Source of the DNA: Burkholderiaceae bacterium
GTDB lineage: Bacteria; Pseudomonadota; Gammaproteobacteria; Burkholderiales; Burkholderiaceae_F
Assembly (NCBI GenBank): GCA_022843955.1
Contig: JALHMQ010000014.1
Coordinates: 34,352 to 98,351, forward strand
Direction of reading: 5' to 3'
Length of the DNA: 64,000 bases
Below the pieces are notes generated by a model. It ran no database searches and was not told where the DNA came from. It worked only from the letters and a program-made list of their open reading frames with translations. Shown piece after piece: positions 49,749 to 61,796 of the stretch; positions within the stretch are counted from its first letter, which is position 1; each line of letters starts with the position of its first letter. Position numbers and translations under genes: made by a program.

Positions 49749-51054
49749 GGTGCTGCATTCTAGGGGGGGTCGCGTCGCCGTCTTCTTGGTGATTACCGCC
49801 GCTTGCCTGCTGCAGGCCGGCTGCCAGAGCACGCCGCTGCCTGCGCCCGCGCCGATCGCCTCGCCACCACCCATCAAGACGGTCACCACCGCGCGCTACG
49901 AGCGTGTCGGCCTCGAGGCGCTGCCCGCACTGGCCGATGCCGACCTGATCGGCGCCTGGCCCGCGTGGTTGGCCACTTGCCGCAGCTACGAGCGCAACCC
50001 CGCGCGACGCGCGCTGTGGCAGGGCGCCTGCAGCGCCGCGCAGCAGGTCCCCGCCGGCGATGGCGCGGCGATCCGCAGCTTCATGCGCACGCATCTGGAG
50101 CCGTGGCGCCTGCTGGCCGAGACGCGCGAGGACGCCAGCGGCGACGCCACTGGCGCCACACGCAGCGCGGCTGCGCCTGGCGCCGAGGCGCGCGTGCTCA
50201 CCGTCGGCGACCGCGGTCGCATCACCGGCTATTACGAGCCGCTGCTCGTCGGCAGCCGAGTCAAGAGCACGCGGTTCGCGGTGCCGCTGCATCGGCGGCC
50301 CGACGATCTACTGATCGTCGACTTGGGCGACCTGTACCCGGAGCTGGCCGGCAAGCGTGTGCGCGGCCGCGTGGTCGATTCGCCGGCGGGCAAGCGCGTG
50401 GTGCCCTACTTCTCTCGCGCCGAACTGGACGACCCGCGCCTGCAGGGCCTGGAGTTGCTGTGGGTGGACGACGCGATCGAGGCGTTTTTCCTGCAGGTGC
50501 AAGGATCAGGAAGAGTGCAGTTTGCCGATGGCACGCAGGTGCGCCTGGGCTACGCCGACACCAATGGCCATCCGTACCGTTCGATCGGCCGCGTGCTGAT
50601 CGAGCGCGGAGAACTGACCTTCGAGCAGGCGTCGATGCAGGGGATCCAGGCCTGGGCGCGCGCCAACCCCGGCAAGCTCCGCGCGCTGCTCAACGAGAAC
50701 CCGAGCTATGTGTTCTTCCGCGACCTGCCGGTGGGCGATCCAACGGTCGGGCCGGTGGGCGCGATGGGCATCGCGCTGACGCCCGGCTATTCGCTTGCGG
50801 GCGACCCGCTGTACGTGCCGCTGGGCGCCCCGGTGGTGATCAGCACCGCGCATCCGACCACCGCCGTGCCACTGACGCGGATGGCCCTGGTGCAGGACAC
50901 CGGCGGCGCCATCCGCGGACCGATCCGCTTCGATTTCTTCTGGGGGTTCGGGCGCGCCGCCGGCGAGCATGCCGGCCGGCAACGCCATGATGTCAGCGCG
51001 TGGCTGCTGCTGCCGCGCGGCGTCTCACCCCAGGCGGCGCTGGCGGCACGCTAG
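49747..51054 (+). CDS. mltA: Membrane-bound lytic murein transglycosylase A
   Basis: A 435-residue outer-membrane lipoprotein that cleaves peptidoglycan glycan strands to 1,6-anhydromuropeptides. A hydrophobic signal ends in LLQAGC (lipidated Cys26). The MltA domain has ITGYYEPLL, the 3D domain at the C-terminus with GPVGAMGIALTPGYSLA, and LVQDTGGAIRGPIRFDFFWGFG, which holds the catalytic Asp. AGGAG lies 5 bp before the ATG at 49747, which fixes the start. Confidence 0.95.
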   Translation: MVLHSRGGRVAVFLVITAACLLQAGCQSTPLPAPAPIASPPPIKTVTTARYERVGLEALPALADADLIGAWPAWLATCRSYERNPARRALWQGACSAAQQVPAGDGAAIRSFMRTHLEPWRLLAETREDASGDATGATRSAAAPGAEARVLTVGDRGRITGYYEPLLVGSRVKSTRFAVPLHRRPDDLLIVDLGDLYPELAGKRVRGRVVDSPAGKRVVPYFSRAELDDPRLQGLELLWVDDAIEAFFLQVQGSGRVQFADGTQVRLGYADTNGHPYRSIGRVLIERGELTFEQASMQGIQAWARANPGKLRALLNENPSYVFFRDLPVGDPTVGPVGAMGIALTPGYSLAGDPLYVPLGAPVVISTAHPTTAVPLTRMALVQDTGGAIRGPIRFDFFWGFGRAAGEHAGRQRHDVSAWLLLPRGVSPQAALAAR

Positions 51055-51061
51055 AAACAAC

Positions 51062-51083
51062 AAGGCGCGCCGCAGCGCGCCTT
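51062..51083 (-). terminator. Hairpin between convergent mltA and dsbC
   Basis: AAGGCGCGC / GCGCGCCTT stem with a 4-base loop. On the minus strand it is followed by TTGTTGTTTCT, suitable for ending the dsbC transcript; on the plus strand the tail is not T-rich. Confidence 0.6.
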
Positions 51084-51135
51084 GCAAGGACCGGCTCGAC
51101 GCCAATGCGCGTACGCGCATCGACCCGCCGCTCGG

Positions 51136-51897
51136 TCACTTCTTGGTGATCGTTGCCAGCTTCTTGTCGATCTCTTCGGCCGACGAGGCACCGGGCATGC
51201 GACTGCCGTCCTGGAAGATCAGGGTCGGCGTGCCAGTGACGCCCAGGCGCTGGCCGAGTTGCAGGTTCTGTTGCAGCGGATGCTTGCAGTCGGCAGCGGC
51301 GGGCGGCGGCGACTTGCCCTCGAGCATCGCACCGTTCCAGGCCGCCGCGCGGTCCTTGGCGCACCAGATGCTCTTGGACCGCTCGAACGACTCGGGCGAC
51401 AGGATCGGATAGAGGAAGACGTAGACGGTGACGTCCTTCAGTGCCTGCAGGTCGGTGTGCAGCTTGCGGCAGTACGGGCAGTTGGGATCCTCGAAGGTGA
51501 CGAACTGGCGCGTGCCCTTGCCGTTGCGCAACCGCACTGCCTGGTCGAGCGGCAGCTTGGCGTAGTCGACCTTCATCAACTCATCGCGCCGCGCCTGCGT
51601 CACGTCCTGGAGTGTCTTAGCGTCGATCAGGCGGCCCACCATCACGTAGCTCGTGGCCTGGTCCGTGTAGTACACCTCGGTGCCGACCACCACTTCGTAC
51701 ACGCCATAGGGCGTGCGGGTGACCGAATCCGGACGGTTGCCGAGCAGCTCCTGCATCCGCAGGCGGATCTGCTCTTCAACCGCGCCGCCCGCGGCACCCT
51801 TGGGCTGGGCCATGACCGGGGCAGCGAGCCCGCCGATCAACAGCGCGGCCAGCGCCGCGAACATCCATTGCATTGCACGCATCGATTGGTCTTTCAT
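51136..51897 (-). CDS. dsbC: Periplasmic thiol:disulfide isomerase (DsbC/DsbG type)
   Basis: A 253-residue exported protein. After a signal peptide ending near APVMA comes a dimerisation region with VYEVVVGTEVYYTDQATSYVMVGRLIDAKT, then a thioredoxin fold with the active site C140-PY-C143 (DPNCPYCRKLH) and cis-Pro loop GTPTLIF. It corrects wrong disulfides in periplasmic proteins. The ATG at 51897 is used; the reading from 51900 would need TTG. It follows the UbiH-type gene by 10 bp on the same strand, so they are cotranscribed. Confidence 0.93.
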   Translation of the reverse strand: MKDQSMRAMQWMFAALAALLIGGLAAPVMAQPKGAAGGAVEEQIRLRMQELLGNRPDSVTRTPYGVYEVVVGTEVYYTDQATSYVMVGRLIDAKTLQDVTQARRDELMKVDYAKLPLDQAVRLRNGKGTRQFVTFEDPNCPYCRKLHTDLQALKDVTVYVFLYPILSPESFERSKSIWCAKDRAAAWNGAMLEGKSPPPAAADCKHPLQQNLQLGQRLGVTGTPTLIFQDGSRMPGASSAEEIDKKLATITKK

Positions 51898-51907
51898 CAA
51901 AGGACGC

Positions 51908-53098
51908 TCATCCGAGCGCCCGGCGAATCAACTCTCGCTTGAGCGGACCGATGCGGTTCACCCAGGCCATGCCGTGGTTGCGCATACGGCGCACCAACGG
52001 GTCTTCGATCGCGAACAGGCGCGCCAGCGAATCGGTCGTGAAGCGTATCAGTCCGATCGGCTCGGCCCGTGCCCTGGCATACCGGCGCAAAAGCATGAAA
52101 TCACCCACGTTCCGCCAGCTTTCGCGCGCCTTGATCACATCGAGAAGCGTGGACACGTCTTGCAGCCCGAGGTTCAACCCCTGACCAGCCAGCGGATGCA
52201 CCACATGGGCTGCATCGCCTACGAGGGCGACACGCGGCGCCACCAGCCGATCAACGGTCAGGCGCTTGAGCGGAAAGCCGCCGGCCTGACCCAACGGTGA
52301 AAGTGCGCCAAGCACGTGCTCGGTGCGCAGCGCCACGCGGCTCGCCAGTCCTTCCGGGGTCAGCGACATCAGCTGGGAGGCCAGCGCATGCGGCGCCGAC
52401 CACACGAGCGACGTGACATTGCCGGGCAGCGGCAGCAGCGCCACCACGCCCTCGTCGCAGAACCACTGCCAAGCGACCCCATCATGCGGCTGCGTGGCGG
52501 CGAAGTTGGCGACCACCGCCGTGTGTGGATACGGCACAACCTCCGCCAAGATACCCGCTGCCGTGCGCACCGGCGACTGCGCGCCATCGGCGCCGACCAC
52601 GAGCGCGCAGCGCAACCGGGTGCCGTCCTCCAGTTCGAGCGCGACCGCCTTCGGTTCCACCGTCAGCGTGCGCAGCCCGACTTCGTGGCGCACGACGCCC
52701 GGCGCGAAGGCGACACCGGTGGTCAGCACCCGCAGCAGTTCGCTTTCTTCGCCGATGGTGGCCAGGCGTTCGACGCGCGCGCCGTAGGCATCGAAGCTCA
52801 GTTCATCGCCAGCATCGCCGAAGACGCGCATCCGCGACACCGCCCGCACCCGCCGACCATCCACCTGCGGCCAGACCTTCAGCCGTGTCAACAGGTCGAT
52901 CGTGGCGGGCGCCAACGCATAGATGCGGGCGTCGAACGGGATGTCAGCGCAGGCAGTGAAGCGACGTGCCGGTGGGCCGATCAGCGCGACCCGCAGGCCC
53001 AGCTGAGACAGGCCCAGTGCCGCGGCCAGTCCGGCCACGCCGGCGCCAACCACGGCTGCATCGATCAGGGAATCAGGCGCCTGCACCAGACCTCGCAC
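51908..53098 (-). CDS. FAD-dependent ubiquinone-biosynthesis-type hydroxylase (UbiH/UbiF/VisC family)
   Basis: A 396-residue flavoprotein monooxygenase. It has the FAD-binding GAGVAGLAAALGLSQLG, the strand LVVGADGAQSPVR (DG motif) and VALVGDAAHVVHPLAGQGLNLG (GD motif), all in the right order for ring hydroxylases of ubiquinone synthesis. Which ring position it acts on cannot be told. The GTG at 53098 is the only good start. The tRNA-Phe gene lies 81 bp upstream. Confidence 0.9.
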   Translation of the reverse strand: MRGLVQAPDSLIDAAVVGAGVAGLAAALGLSQLGLRVALIGPPARRFTACADIPFDARIYALAPATIDLLTRLKVWPQVDGRRVRAVSRMRVFGDAGDELSFDAYGARVERLATIGEESELLRVLTTGVAFAPGVVRHEVGLRTLTVEPKAVALELEDGTRLRCALVVGADGAQSPVRTAAGILAEVVPYPHTAVVANFAATQPHDGVAWQWFCDEGVVALLPLPGNVTSLVWSAPHALASQLMSLTPEGLASRVALRTEHVLGALSPLGQAGGFPLKRLTVDRLVAPRVALVGDAAHVVHPLAGQGLNLGLQDVSTLLDVIKARESWRNVGDFMLLRRYARARAEPIGLIRFTTDSLARLFAIEDPLVRRMRNHGMAWVNRIGPLKRELIRRALG

Positions 53099-53179
53099 GG
53101 CGGGCGGAAGGCGAGCGCGGATGCCGTTTCATCACCGACGATGAAGACAACCAACCTGCTTCGCTCCCGCTGGGAATCT

Positions 53180-53255
53180 TGGTGGCCAAGGACGGAATTG
53201 AACCGCCGACACAAGGATTTTCAATCCTCTGCTCTACCGACTGAGCTACTTGGCC
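53180..53255 (-). tRNA. tRNA-Phe (anticodon GAA)
   Basis: 76 nt with encoded CCA. Acceptor stem GGCCAAG pairs with CTTGGCC, the anticodon loop reads TTGAAAA and the T-arm contains GGTTCAATTCC. It reads in the same direction as the UbiH-type gene. Confidence 0.97.
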
Positions 53256-53368
53256 GGAATCGATGCACCGACCACGGACCGCGGTCGACACTCCGAAGGG
53301 CGCGAAGTATATCCGACGGGTTGCCGCCGCCGGGGCTGTCGCGGGTGCGCCGCTTGCCCGGCACGGCC

Positions 53369-53707
53369 ATGTTCACCGAGGCGATCGGCTGGTTCGCGAC
53401 CGCGGTCCTGCTGGCCACCGTGGGCCGGCAGGTCTACTCGCAGTGGCGCAGCGGCTCGACCCAGGGCGTGTCGAGCTGGCTATTCATCGGCCAGATGACG
53501 GCATCGACGGCGTTCCTCACGTACAGCCTGTTGCTGAACAACTGGGTTTTCGTGGTCTCCAACGCCTTGCTGCTGGTCACGGCCGCGCTCGGCCAGTGGA
53601 TCTACAAGCACAACGTGGCGCGCGAGCGGCGGCATGGCGGCAGCAAGGCAAGGGTTGACGCCAGACCGGCGCAAGCGCGTGACCACGCGCCGCCGGACTC
53701 GGCGTGA
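53369..53707 (+). CDS. SemiSWEET/PQ-loop-like small membrane protein
   Basis: A 112-residue inner-membrane protein with three hydrophobic segments in its first 82 residues, the size and layout of a SemiSWEET half-transporter. The first segment ends in QVYSQWRSGSTQGVSSW, resembling the PQ-loop (here with QV instead of PQ), and the third follows LLLNNWVFVVSNALLLV. Members form dimers that move sugars. The C-terminal 30 residues are basic and poorly ordered. It overlaps the next ORF's upstream part but not its preferred start. Confidence 0.75.
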   Translation: MFTEAIGWFATAVLLATVGRQVYSQWRSGSTQGVSSWLFIGQMTASTAFLTYSLLLNNWVFVVSNALLLVTAALGQWIYKHNVARERRHGGSKARVDARPAQARDHAPPDSA

Positions 53708-53772
53708 GCGTCGGCGTCCCGGCGCGTTCGCTCGCCGCTAAGCTGGCAGCAACCCATCACCGGCCCACCAAC

Positions 53773-54771
53773 ATGCTTGATCGCGCGCTCTCGTTCCGCC
53801 TCCCTGCGGCCCGCCGGGTCGTCCTCGCGACACTGGCGATTGCCGTGATGGGTTGTGCAAACGCGCCCGTCGCACCGAGCGGCGGCGGGATGACCCCGAT
53901 CCGCGCCAGCGAGCGCGTCTACTACGTTCAGGGCGCAGGCGGCATGGCCACCCCGGCCAACGCCGCCTTCAACTCGAATGCCGCGTTCGTGATCACCGAC
54001 GACGGCGTGGTGGTGTTCGACGCGCTGGGCACACCGGCGCTCGGCGCACAGCTCAGGCAGGCCATCGCCACGGTGACGCGACAACCGATCCGACTTGTCA
54101 TCGTCAGCCACTATCACGCTGATCACTTCTATGGTTTGCAGTCGCTGGCCGGGCCGGGGGTGGAGATCTGGGCGCACGAGAAGGCACGGGCCACGCTGGC
54201 GTCCGAGCCAACAAGCAGTCGTCTCGAGCAGCGCCGGCGCGACCTTGCGCCGCATGTCGATGCGCAGACGCGCCTGGTTGCAGCCACCCGCTGGCTCAGC
54301 TTTGCGGCCGTCCGGGAGTTCACCTTCACGCAGGGCGGCGTGCAGTTCCACCTGATCGATGTTGCTGGCGCGCACTCGGATGAAGACCTGATGCTGTTCA
54401 TCGACGGCGACCGCGTGTTGCTCGCCGGCGACCTCTACTTCAGCGGCCGCCTGCCCTACGTCGGCAACGCCGACAGCAAGGCGTGGCTGGCGGCGATGGA
54501 CCGCATTGCCCCACTTGCGCCGGCGGTGGTGGTGCCGGGACACGGCGCCGCGTCCCGCAACCCGACGCCCGACATCGCCCTCACCCGCGAGTACCTGCGG
54601 TACCTGCGCGAGACGATGGGCGCGGCGGTGCGCGACCTGAAGTCGTTCGACGAGGCCTATGCGCAGACCGACTGGTCGCGCTACGCGAAGCTGCCGGCAT
54701 TCCAGGCGGCCAATCGGATCAATGCCTACGGCACCTTCCTGCGCATGGAGCAGGAAACGCTCGCCCGCTAG
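53773..54771 (+). CDS. Metallo-beta-lactamase-fold hydrolase lipoprotein
   Basis: A 332-residue protein with a lipobox (AVMGC, Cys28) and an MBL fold: NAAFVITDDGVVVFDALG, the metal site HYHADH (113-118), AGAHSDEDLMLFI, LAGDLYFSGR and VVVPGHG. This matches quinoprotein-linked or generic MBL hydrolases that are exported. Substrate is unknown. The ATG at 53773 gives a proper signal sequence, while the ATG at 53704 does not. It converges with the DUF697-like gene, overlapping it by 4 bp. Confidence 0.88.
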   Translation: MLDRALSFRLPAARRVVLATLAIAVMGCANAPVAPSGGGMTPIRASERVYYVQGAGGMATPANAAFNSNAAFVITDDGVVVFDALGTPALGAQLRQAIATVTRQPIRLVIVSHYHADHFYGLQSLAGPGVEIWAHEKARATLASEPTSSRLEQRRRDLAPHVDAQTRLVAATRWLSFAAVREFTFTQGGVQFHLIDVAGAHSDEDLMLFIDGDRVLLAGDLYFSGRLPYVGNADSKAWLAAMDRIAPLAPAVVVPGHGAASRNPTPDIALTREYLRYLRETMGAAVRDLKSFDEAYAQTDWSRYAKLPAFQAANRINAYGTFLRMEQETLAR

Positions 54772-55322
54772 CGGCGGGTCGCGCGGTCGTCGAGATCGTT
54801 GATGTCGATCGCGTTGGATGCCACCCGCACGCAGTCGGCGACATGGCGGTCGCCCAGCGTCTTGAGGGTGGCAAACGAGATCCCGGCGGCCAGCGCCTGG
54901 CCGGCCAGCGGCACGTAGCGCACCGTTGCCTTGGTGGCCACGCGACGCAGCACGCTGCTCGCCACCATCGCCACCACCTGGCGCGTGATCAGGCGCCCCA
55001 CCGCGCTGGCGCCGAGCGCGTTGATCGCCTTGTAGACGGTGAACTGCTTCTTCGGCGCCAGCGCATCGATCTGCGCCGGCGTCAGGCCGAATTCCTGGTT
55101 GATCTCCCGCAACAACCGGGTCAGCACGCCAACGTCGACCATCAGGTCAAAGCCGGGCAGCGGGACCACGGCGGCACCGGCCGACAGCATCGCCCGCCTG
55201 TTCACCAGGCGGCGGCAGCGTTCGGCAATACGGTCAACCTCGCGCTCGCTCTCGGGCACAAGCACCAGTGCGGCGGCCGGGACAGCGTGTGGCGTGGTTT
55301 TGGCAGAAGGGGCCATCGGCAT
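54768..55322 (-). CDS. DUF697-like membrane-associated protein
   Basis: A 184-residue protein. [33 protein letters not shown] is the pattern of DUF697-type proteins (split here for reading: amphipathic helices with a GFD/GLD turn), followed by [15 protein letters not shown] and a second hydrophobic region ([17 protein letters not shown]). Function is unknown. The ATG at 55322 is preferred; the track's longest reading would need TTG at 55334. It is divergent from hemA. Confidence 0.65.
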   Translation of the reverse strand: MPMAPSAKTTPHAVPAAALVLVPESEREVDRIAERCRRLVNRRAMLSAGAAVVPLPGFDLMVDVGVLTRLLREINQEFGLTPAQIDALAPKKQFTVYKAINALGASAVGRLITRQVVAMVASSVLRRVATKATVRYVPLAGQALAAGISFATLKTLGDRHVADCVRVASNAIDINDLDDRATRR

Positions 55323-55461
55323 CGTCCATGACAAACCTGGTACGTCCGAGGCTACCCCCGCAACGCACCTGCAGCACGTTGGAGTCTGATCCAGGTCATA
55401 GATTCCGTGTCACCAGTACCGTTACTGTCGCCTCTACCCCAACGGCTCGCCGCGGCAGACG

Positions 55462-55489
55462 CTGGATGAGCCAGATGCGTACCTATAAT
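55462..55489 (+). promoter_or_regulatory. Likely promoter of hemA
   Basis: A perfect TATAAT at 55484-55489 with a weak -35 (CTGGAT at 55462-55467, 16-bp spacer). Transcription would start near 55496, giving a leader of about 93 nt before hemA. Confidence 0.5.
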
Positions 55490-55588
55490 CGGCCGAGTTC
55501 GCATGCCTCTCGTATGCCTGTGGCGCAAGCATCCTTCAGCGTAACGAGCGACGTCGAAGTCACGGCTCCACTGAAAAGAACCGCGTCG

Positions 55589-56881
55589 ATGCAACTGCTG
55601 ACCCTCGGGCTCAATCACCAGACCGCGCCGCTCGCGCTGCGGGAACGTCTGGCGTTCGTGCCCACCGAAGTCGGCAACACGATCGCCCGGCTGCGTGACA
55701 ACCTGAGCACGCGCGACAACGGCAATCTGACCGAGGCGTTGATCGTCTCCACCTGCAATCGCACCGAGCTGTACTGCGCGGTGGAGGAACCGCAGACCGC
55801 ATCGGACGCGTTGTCGGACTTTCTCGCCACCAGCAAGCAGCTCGACGCCGCCGAGCTGCGCCGCTCGACCTACGTGCTGCCGCAGGCCAACGCGGTGCGC
55901 CACGCGTTCCGCGTTGCCAGCGGACTCGACTCCATGGTGTTGGGCGAGCCGCAGATCCTCGGCCAGATGAAGCAGGCCGAGAAGCTGTCGCGCGAGGCCG
56001 GCGGCATGGGCCTGCTGCTCAACCACCTGTTCCAGCGCACCTTTGCGGTGGCCAAGGAGGTGCGCAGCACGACCGAGATTGGTACGCAGTCGGTGTCGAT
56101 GGCGGCCGCCGCGGTGCGCGTGGCCGAGCGGATCTTCGGCTCGCTCGCCGACAGCCATGTGTTGTTCGTCGGCGCCGGCGAGATGATCGAGCTGTGCGCC
56201 ACCCACTTCGCGGCGCGCCATCCCAAGTCGATCGCGGTGGCCAACCGCACCGAGGAACGCGCCCAAAGCCTGGCCGCCAAGCTGCAGGGCAAGGCGATGC
56301 GCCTGGCCGATTTGACCGACAACCTGACCCGCTTCGACATCGTGGTGTCGTGCACCGCGAGTTCGCTGCCGATCATCGGCCTGGGCATGGTCGAGCGCGC
56401 GCTCAAGGCGCGCCGTCACCGTCCGATGTTCATCGTCGACCTGGCGGTGCCGCGCGATGTCGAGCCCGAAGTCGCGCGGCTGGACGACGTCTACGTCTAC
56501 ACCGTCGACGATCTGGGCAAGATCGTCCAGTCCGGCACCGAGACGCGGCAGGCGGCCGTGGCGCAGGCCGAGGCGATCATCGAATCGCGCGTGCGGGACT
56601 TCGAAGGCTGGCTCAAGACGCGCGCCGCCGTGCCGGTGATCCAGGGGCTGCGCAGCCGTGCCGATGAACTGCGTGCGCACGAACTCGAGCGGGCGCGCAA
56701 GCGGCTCGCCGCCGGCGACTCGCCCGACCTCGTGCTCGAGCACCTGGCCACCGCGCTGACCAACAAGTTCCTGCATGCGCCGGTGGCGGCGCTGCATCAG
56801 TCGGCCGCGGACGACGATGCCGCGCGTGACCGGCTGATCGCGACGCTGTCGCGCTTCTACACCTCCCCTTCCGACAACTAG
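55589..56881 (+). CDS. hemA: Glutamyl-tRNA reductase
   Basis: A 430-residue enzyme reducing glutamyl-tRNA to glutamate-1-semialdehyde, the first step of C5 tetrapyrrole synthesis. It starts [20 protein letters not shown], has the catalytic C56 in [29 protein letters not shown], and the NADPH fold with [15 protein letters not shown]-terminal dimerisation helices are complete. The ATG at 55589 gives the standard N-terminus; the ORF upstream is open but not family-like. It starts the hemA-prfA-fumC-prmC run. Confidence 0.98.
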   Translation: MQLLTLGLNHQTAPLALRERLAFVPTEVGNTIARLRDNLSTRDNGNLTEALIVSTCNRTELYCAVEEPQTASDALSDFLATSKQLDAAELRRSTYVLPQANAVRHAFRVASGLDSMVLGEPQILGQMKQAEKLSREAGGMGLLLNHLFQRTFAVAKEVRSTTEIGTQSVSMAAAAVRVAERIFGSLADSHVLFVGAGEMIELCATHFAARHPKSIAVANRTEERAQSLAAKLQGKAMRLADLTDNLTRFDIVVSCTASSLPIIGLGMVERALKARRHRPMFIVDLAVPRDVEPEVARLDDVYVYTVDDLGKIVQSGTETRQAAVAQAEAIIESRVRDFEGWLKTRAAVPVIQGLRSRADELRAHELERARKRLAAGDSPDLVLEHLATALTNKFLHAPVAALHQSAADDDAARDRLIATLSRFYTSPSDN

Positions 56882-56950
56882 CTGTGCGTGCGTCATGGGC
56901 GCGACGCGGTCGCGCCCATGGCCGTTGCGCGCGCCCATCCAGGCCGCCCG

Positions 56951-58030
<1,080 letters not shown>

Positions 58031-58037
58031 GGGCCTG

Positions 58038-59432
<1,395 letters not shown>

Positions 59433-59436
59433 CCTC

Positions 59437-60285
59437 GTGTCGGACCCTGGGCGCGGGTCACACGATGCGACAGCGACTCCCGCCGCGACCGTGCTCGCGC
59501 GTTGCGGGCTGCCGCGCCGCGAGGCGCGCGCCTTGCTCGCGCATGTGCTCGGCGTCCAGCGCGAGCGGTTGATTGCGCATCCGCAGACACCGGTAGCGCC
59601 CGCCGATCAAGCGCGATTCGCCGCGTTGGCGGCACGCCGCCACGCAGGCGAGCCGTTCGCCTATCTGCTGGGCACCCGCGAGTTCTACGGCCGCGCTTTC
59701 TCCGTCACGCCGTCGGTGCTCGTGCCACGGCCGGAGACCGAGCTGCTGATCGACCTGGCACTGCAGGAGATCGCCGAGCAACACGCGCCGCGCGTGCTGG
59801 ACCTCGGCACCGGGTCCGGTTGCATCGCCATCACGTTGGCGCTGGAGCGCCCTGACGCGTCAGTCAGCGCGGTTGACGCGAGCGGCGATGCACTCGCCGT
59901 CGCCAGCGCAAACGCGCTCGCGCTCGGCGCGCGGGTCGAGCTTCGGCCAAGCGACTGGTACAGCGCCGTGGCGGACCGGTTCGAGTTGATCGTCGCCAAC
60001 CCGCCTTACATCGCTGCCGGCGATCCCCATCTGGCACATCTCACTCACGAGCCGCTCCAGGCGCTCACCGACCATGCCGATGGGCTCGACTGTCTGCGCG
60101 CGATCATCGGCGCGGCAAAGGATTTCCTGGCGCCAGGCGGCTGCCTGATGGTCGAGCACGGCCACGATCAGGCAGCGGCAGTCCGCGCCCTGTGCGAAGC
60201 CGCGGGTCTGATCGAGGTCGCAACCGTGAATGACACAGCCGGGATCGGCCGCGTCTGCCGCGCCCGCACGTTGCTTGACGTCTGA
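59437..60285 (+). CDS. prmC: Release factor glutamine methyltransferase
   Basis: A 282-residue SAM enzyme that methylates the GGQ glutamine of RF1 and RF2. It has EPFAYLLGTREFYGRAF, the SAM motif VLDLGTGSGCIAITLAL and the substrate-binding NPPYIAA. The start is the GTG at 59437, 4 bp after the fumC stop; a later start is possible because the first 18 residues are weakly conserved in kind. Confidence 0.95.
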   Translation: MSDPGRGSHDATATPAATVLARCGLPRREARALLAHVLGVQRERLIAHPQTPVAPADQARFAALAARRHAGEPFAYLLGTREFYGRAFSVTPSVLVPRPETELLIDLALQEIAEQHAPRVLDLGTGSGCIAITLALERPDASVSAVDASGDALAVASANALALGARVELRPSDWYSAVADRFELIVANPPYIAAGDPHLAHLTHEPLQALTDHADGLDCLRAIIGAAKDFLAPGGCLMVEHGHDQAAAVRALCEAAGLIEVATVNDTAGIGRVCRARTLLDV

Positions 60286-60811
60286 CGCGCCCGAGGGTGG
60301 CGCGCTCAGCCTTGGCGCAACCGCAGCCCGCTCGCGCTCCCGCTAGCCGCCGATGTCAGGCGTCATTGCCGCCAGTTGGCGCGGCACGGCGGGCATCGGA
60401 CAGCCGATGCGCGGCGCACTGATCGCGCGCCGGCGCAGCAACGCGCTCGCCGCGTCGCCGCCGCGCAGTCGCGCATCCAACGTTGCGGCCGCCAGCTTGG
60501 GCGGGGCGACCAGATCGACAGCGCACGTGCCGCCAGCGCGCGGCCCAACCGGCCGGGGCAAAGGGGCGGCAGGAGATACCATGGCGAGCATTCTTCACCT
60601 TGGGCGGTGGACCGAACGCTGGAACAGGGGCCGGTCGACCGGACTTATCGGATCGATGTCCCCGGAATGCGCGGTGATTCACCCAGGGCGCGCGGGGTTG
60701 AGGCGAGCGCGGTTTGACGCCGGCGGGCAGCACTTCCTACACTGACCCGGAGATTTCACGGACCCAGGCGCTGCGCGATGTGCGCGCGCCGATCAACGCA
60801 AGGCACGAGCG
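60286..60811. other. 526-bp intergenic region between prmC and grxD
   Basis: ORFs open in several frames (plus 60353-60745, minus 60356-60733), but they are Arg/Ala-rich, have no ribosome site and fit no family; I do not call them. The right end carries a promoter candidate at 60714-60743. No RNA gene or repeat was recognised. Confidence 0.6.
60714..60743 (+). promoter_or_regulatory. Possible promoter of grxD
   Basis: TTGACG (60714-60719), 18-bp spacer, TACACT (60738-60743). Transcription would start about 60 bp ahead of the grxD start. Confidence 0.5.
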
Positions 60812-61132
60812 ATGGACGCCAAGGAATTCATTCAGAAGACCGTCACTGATAACCCGGTCGTGTTGTTCATGAAGGGCACTGCGCAGTTTCCGCAGTGCGG
60901 GTTTTCAGGACGCGCGATCCAGATCCTCAAGCAGTCGGGGGTCAAGAACCTGGTCACGGTCAACGTGCTCGACGACGAGGACGTGCGGCAGGGCGTCAAG
61001 GAGTACGCCAATTGGCCCACCATTCCTCAGTTGTACGTGAAGGGTGAGTTCGTTGGCGGCTCGGACATCCTGGCTGAGATGCACCAGTCGGGCGAACTCA
61101 CGGACCTGCTGAAAAAGGCCGAGGTCGTCTGA
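60812..61132 (+). CDS. grxD: Monothiol glutaredoxin (Grx4 type)
   Basis: A 106-residue protein with the monothiol active site C29-GFS in QCGFSGRAIQ, a TVNVLDDEDVRQGVKEYANWPTIPQLYVKG segment (read in two parts) and GGSDILAEM, as in Grx4, which carries [2Fe-2S] clusters with glutathione and BolA partners. Length and start are standard. Confidence 0.97.
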   Translation: MDAKEFIQKTVTDNPVVLFMKGTAQFPQCGFSGRAIQILKQSGVKNLVTVNVLDDEDVRQGVKEYANWPTIPQLYVKGEFVGGSDILAEMHQSGELTDLLKKAEVV

Positions 61133-61198
61133 CCTCGCCCGCCGCGCCGACTGGCTGATCGCAAGCCGGTTCGCGCCGGTCACACCACGGTCAACACC

Positions 61199-61783
61199 AT
61201 GAAGCGGCTCATCGTCGCGATCACCGGCGCCTCGGGGGCGGTCTACGGCGTGCGGCTGCTGGAGCACCTGCGACGCGTCGAGGGCGTTGAAACGCATCTG
61301 CTGCTGTCCAGCGCCGGTGTGCTCAACGCGCATCAGGAACTCGGACTGAAGCGGGCAGATGTCGAGCGGCTGGCGCATGTCGTGCACAACGTGGCCGACA
61401 TCGGTGCCAGCATCGCCTCCGGCTCATTCGCGAGCAGCGGCATGGTGATCGCGCCTTGCTCGATGAAGACGCTGGCCGCGTGCGCCCTCGGCCTGGCGGA
61501 TAACCTGATCGCACGCGCTGCGGACGTCTGCTTCAAGGAACGCCGGCGCGTGGTGCTGCTGGTGCGCGAGACGCCGCTCAACCTGGCGCACATTCGCCAC
61601 ATGGAGACGGTGACCCTGATGGGCGGCATCGTCTTCCCGCCGGTGCCGGCGTTCTACCAGCGACCGCAGAGCATCGAGCAGATGGTGGACCACACGCTGT
61701 CGCGCGTGCTCGACCTGTTCGACGTGCCGAACGTGCTGGCACCGCGCTGGCCGGGTCTCGGCGGCGACGCGCCGCCGAACTGA
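61199..61783 (+). CDS. ubiX: Flavin prenyltransferase UbiX
   Basis: A 194-residue enzyme that makes prenylated FMN, the cofactor of UbiD decarboxylases in ubiquinone synthesis. It begins LIVAITGASGAVYGVRLLEHL, has SGSFASSGMVIAPCSMKTLAACALG, NLIARAADV and KERRRVVLLVRETPLN, all family features. It follows grxD by 66 bp, the usual order in Burkholderiales. Confidence 0.97.
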   Translation: MKRLIVAITGASGAVYGVRLLEHLRRVEGVETHLLLSSAGVLNAHQELGLKRADVERLAHVVHNVADIGASIASGSFASSGMVIAPCSMKTLAACALGLADNLIARAADVCFKERRRVVLLVRETPLNLAHIRHMETVTLMGGIVFPPVPAFYQRPQSIEQMVDHTLSRVLDLFDVPNVLAPRWPGLGGDAPPN

Positions 61784-61796
61784 CCGGATCGCGCCG

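Noticed and set aside
60353..60745. ORF of 130 codons between prmC and grxD
   Set aside because: No ribosome site, Arg/Ala/Gly-rich in all frames, and the opposite strand is equally open.
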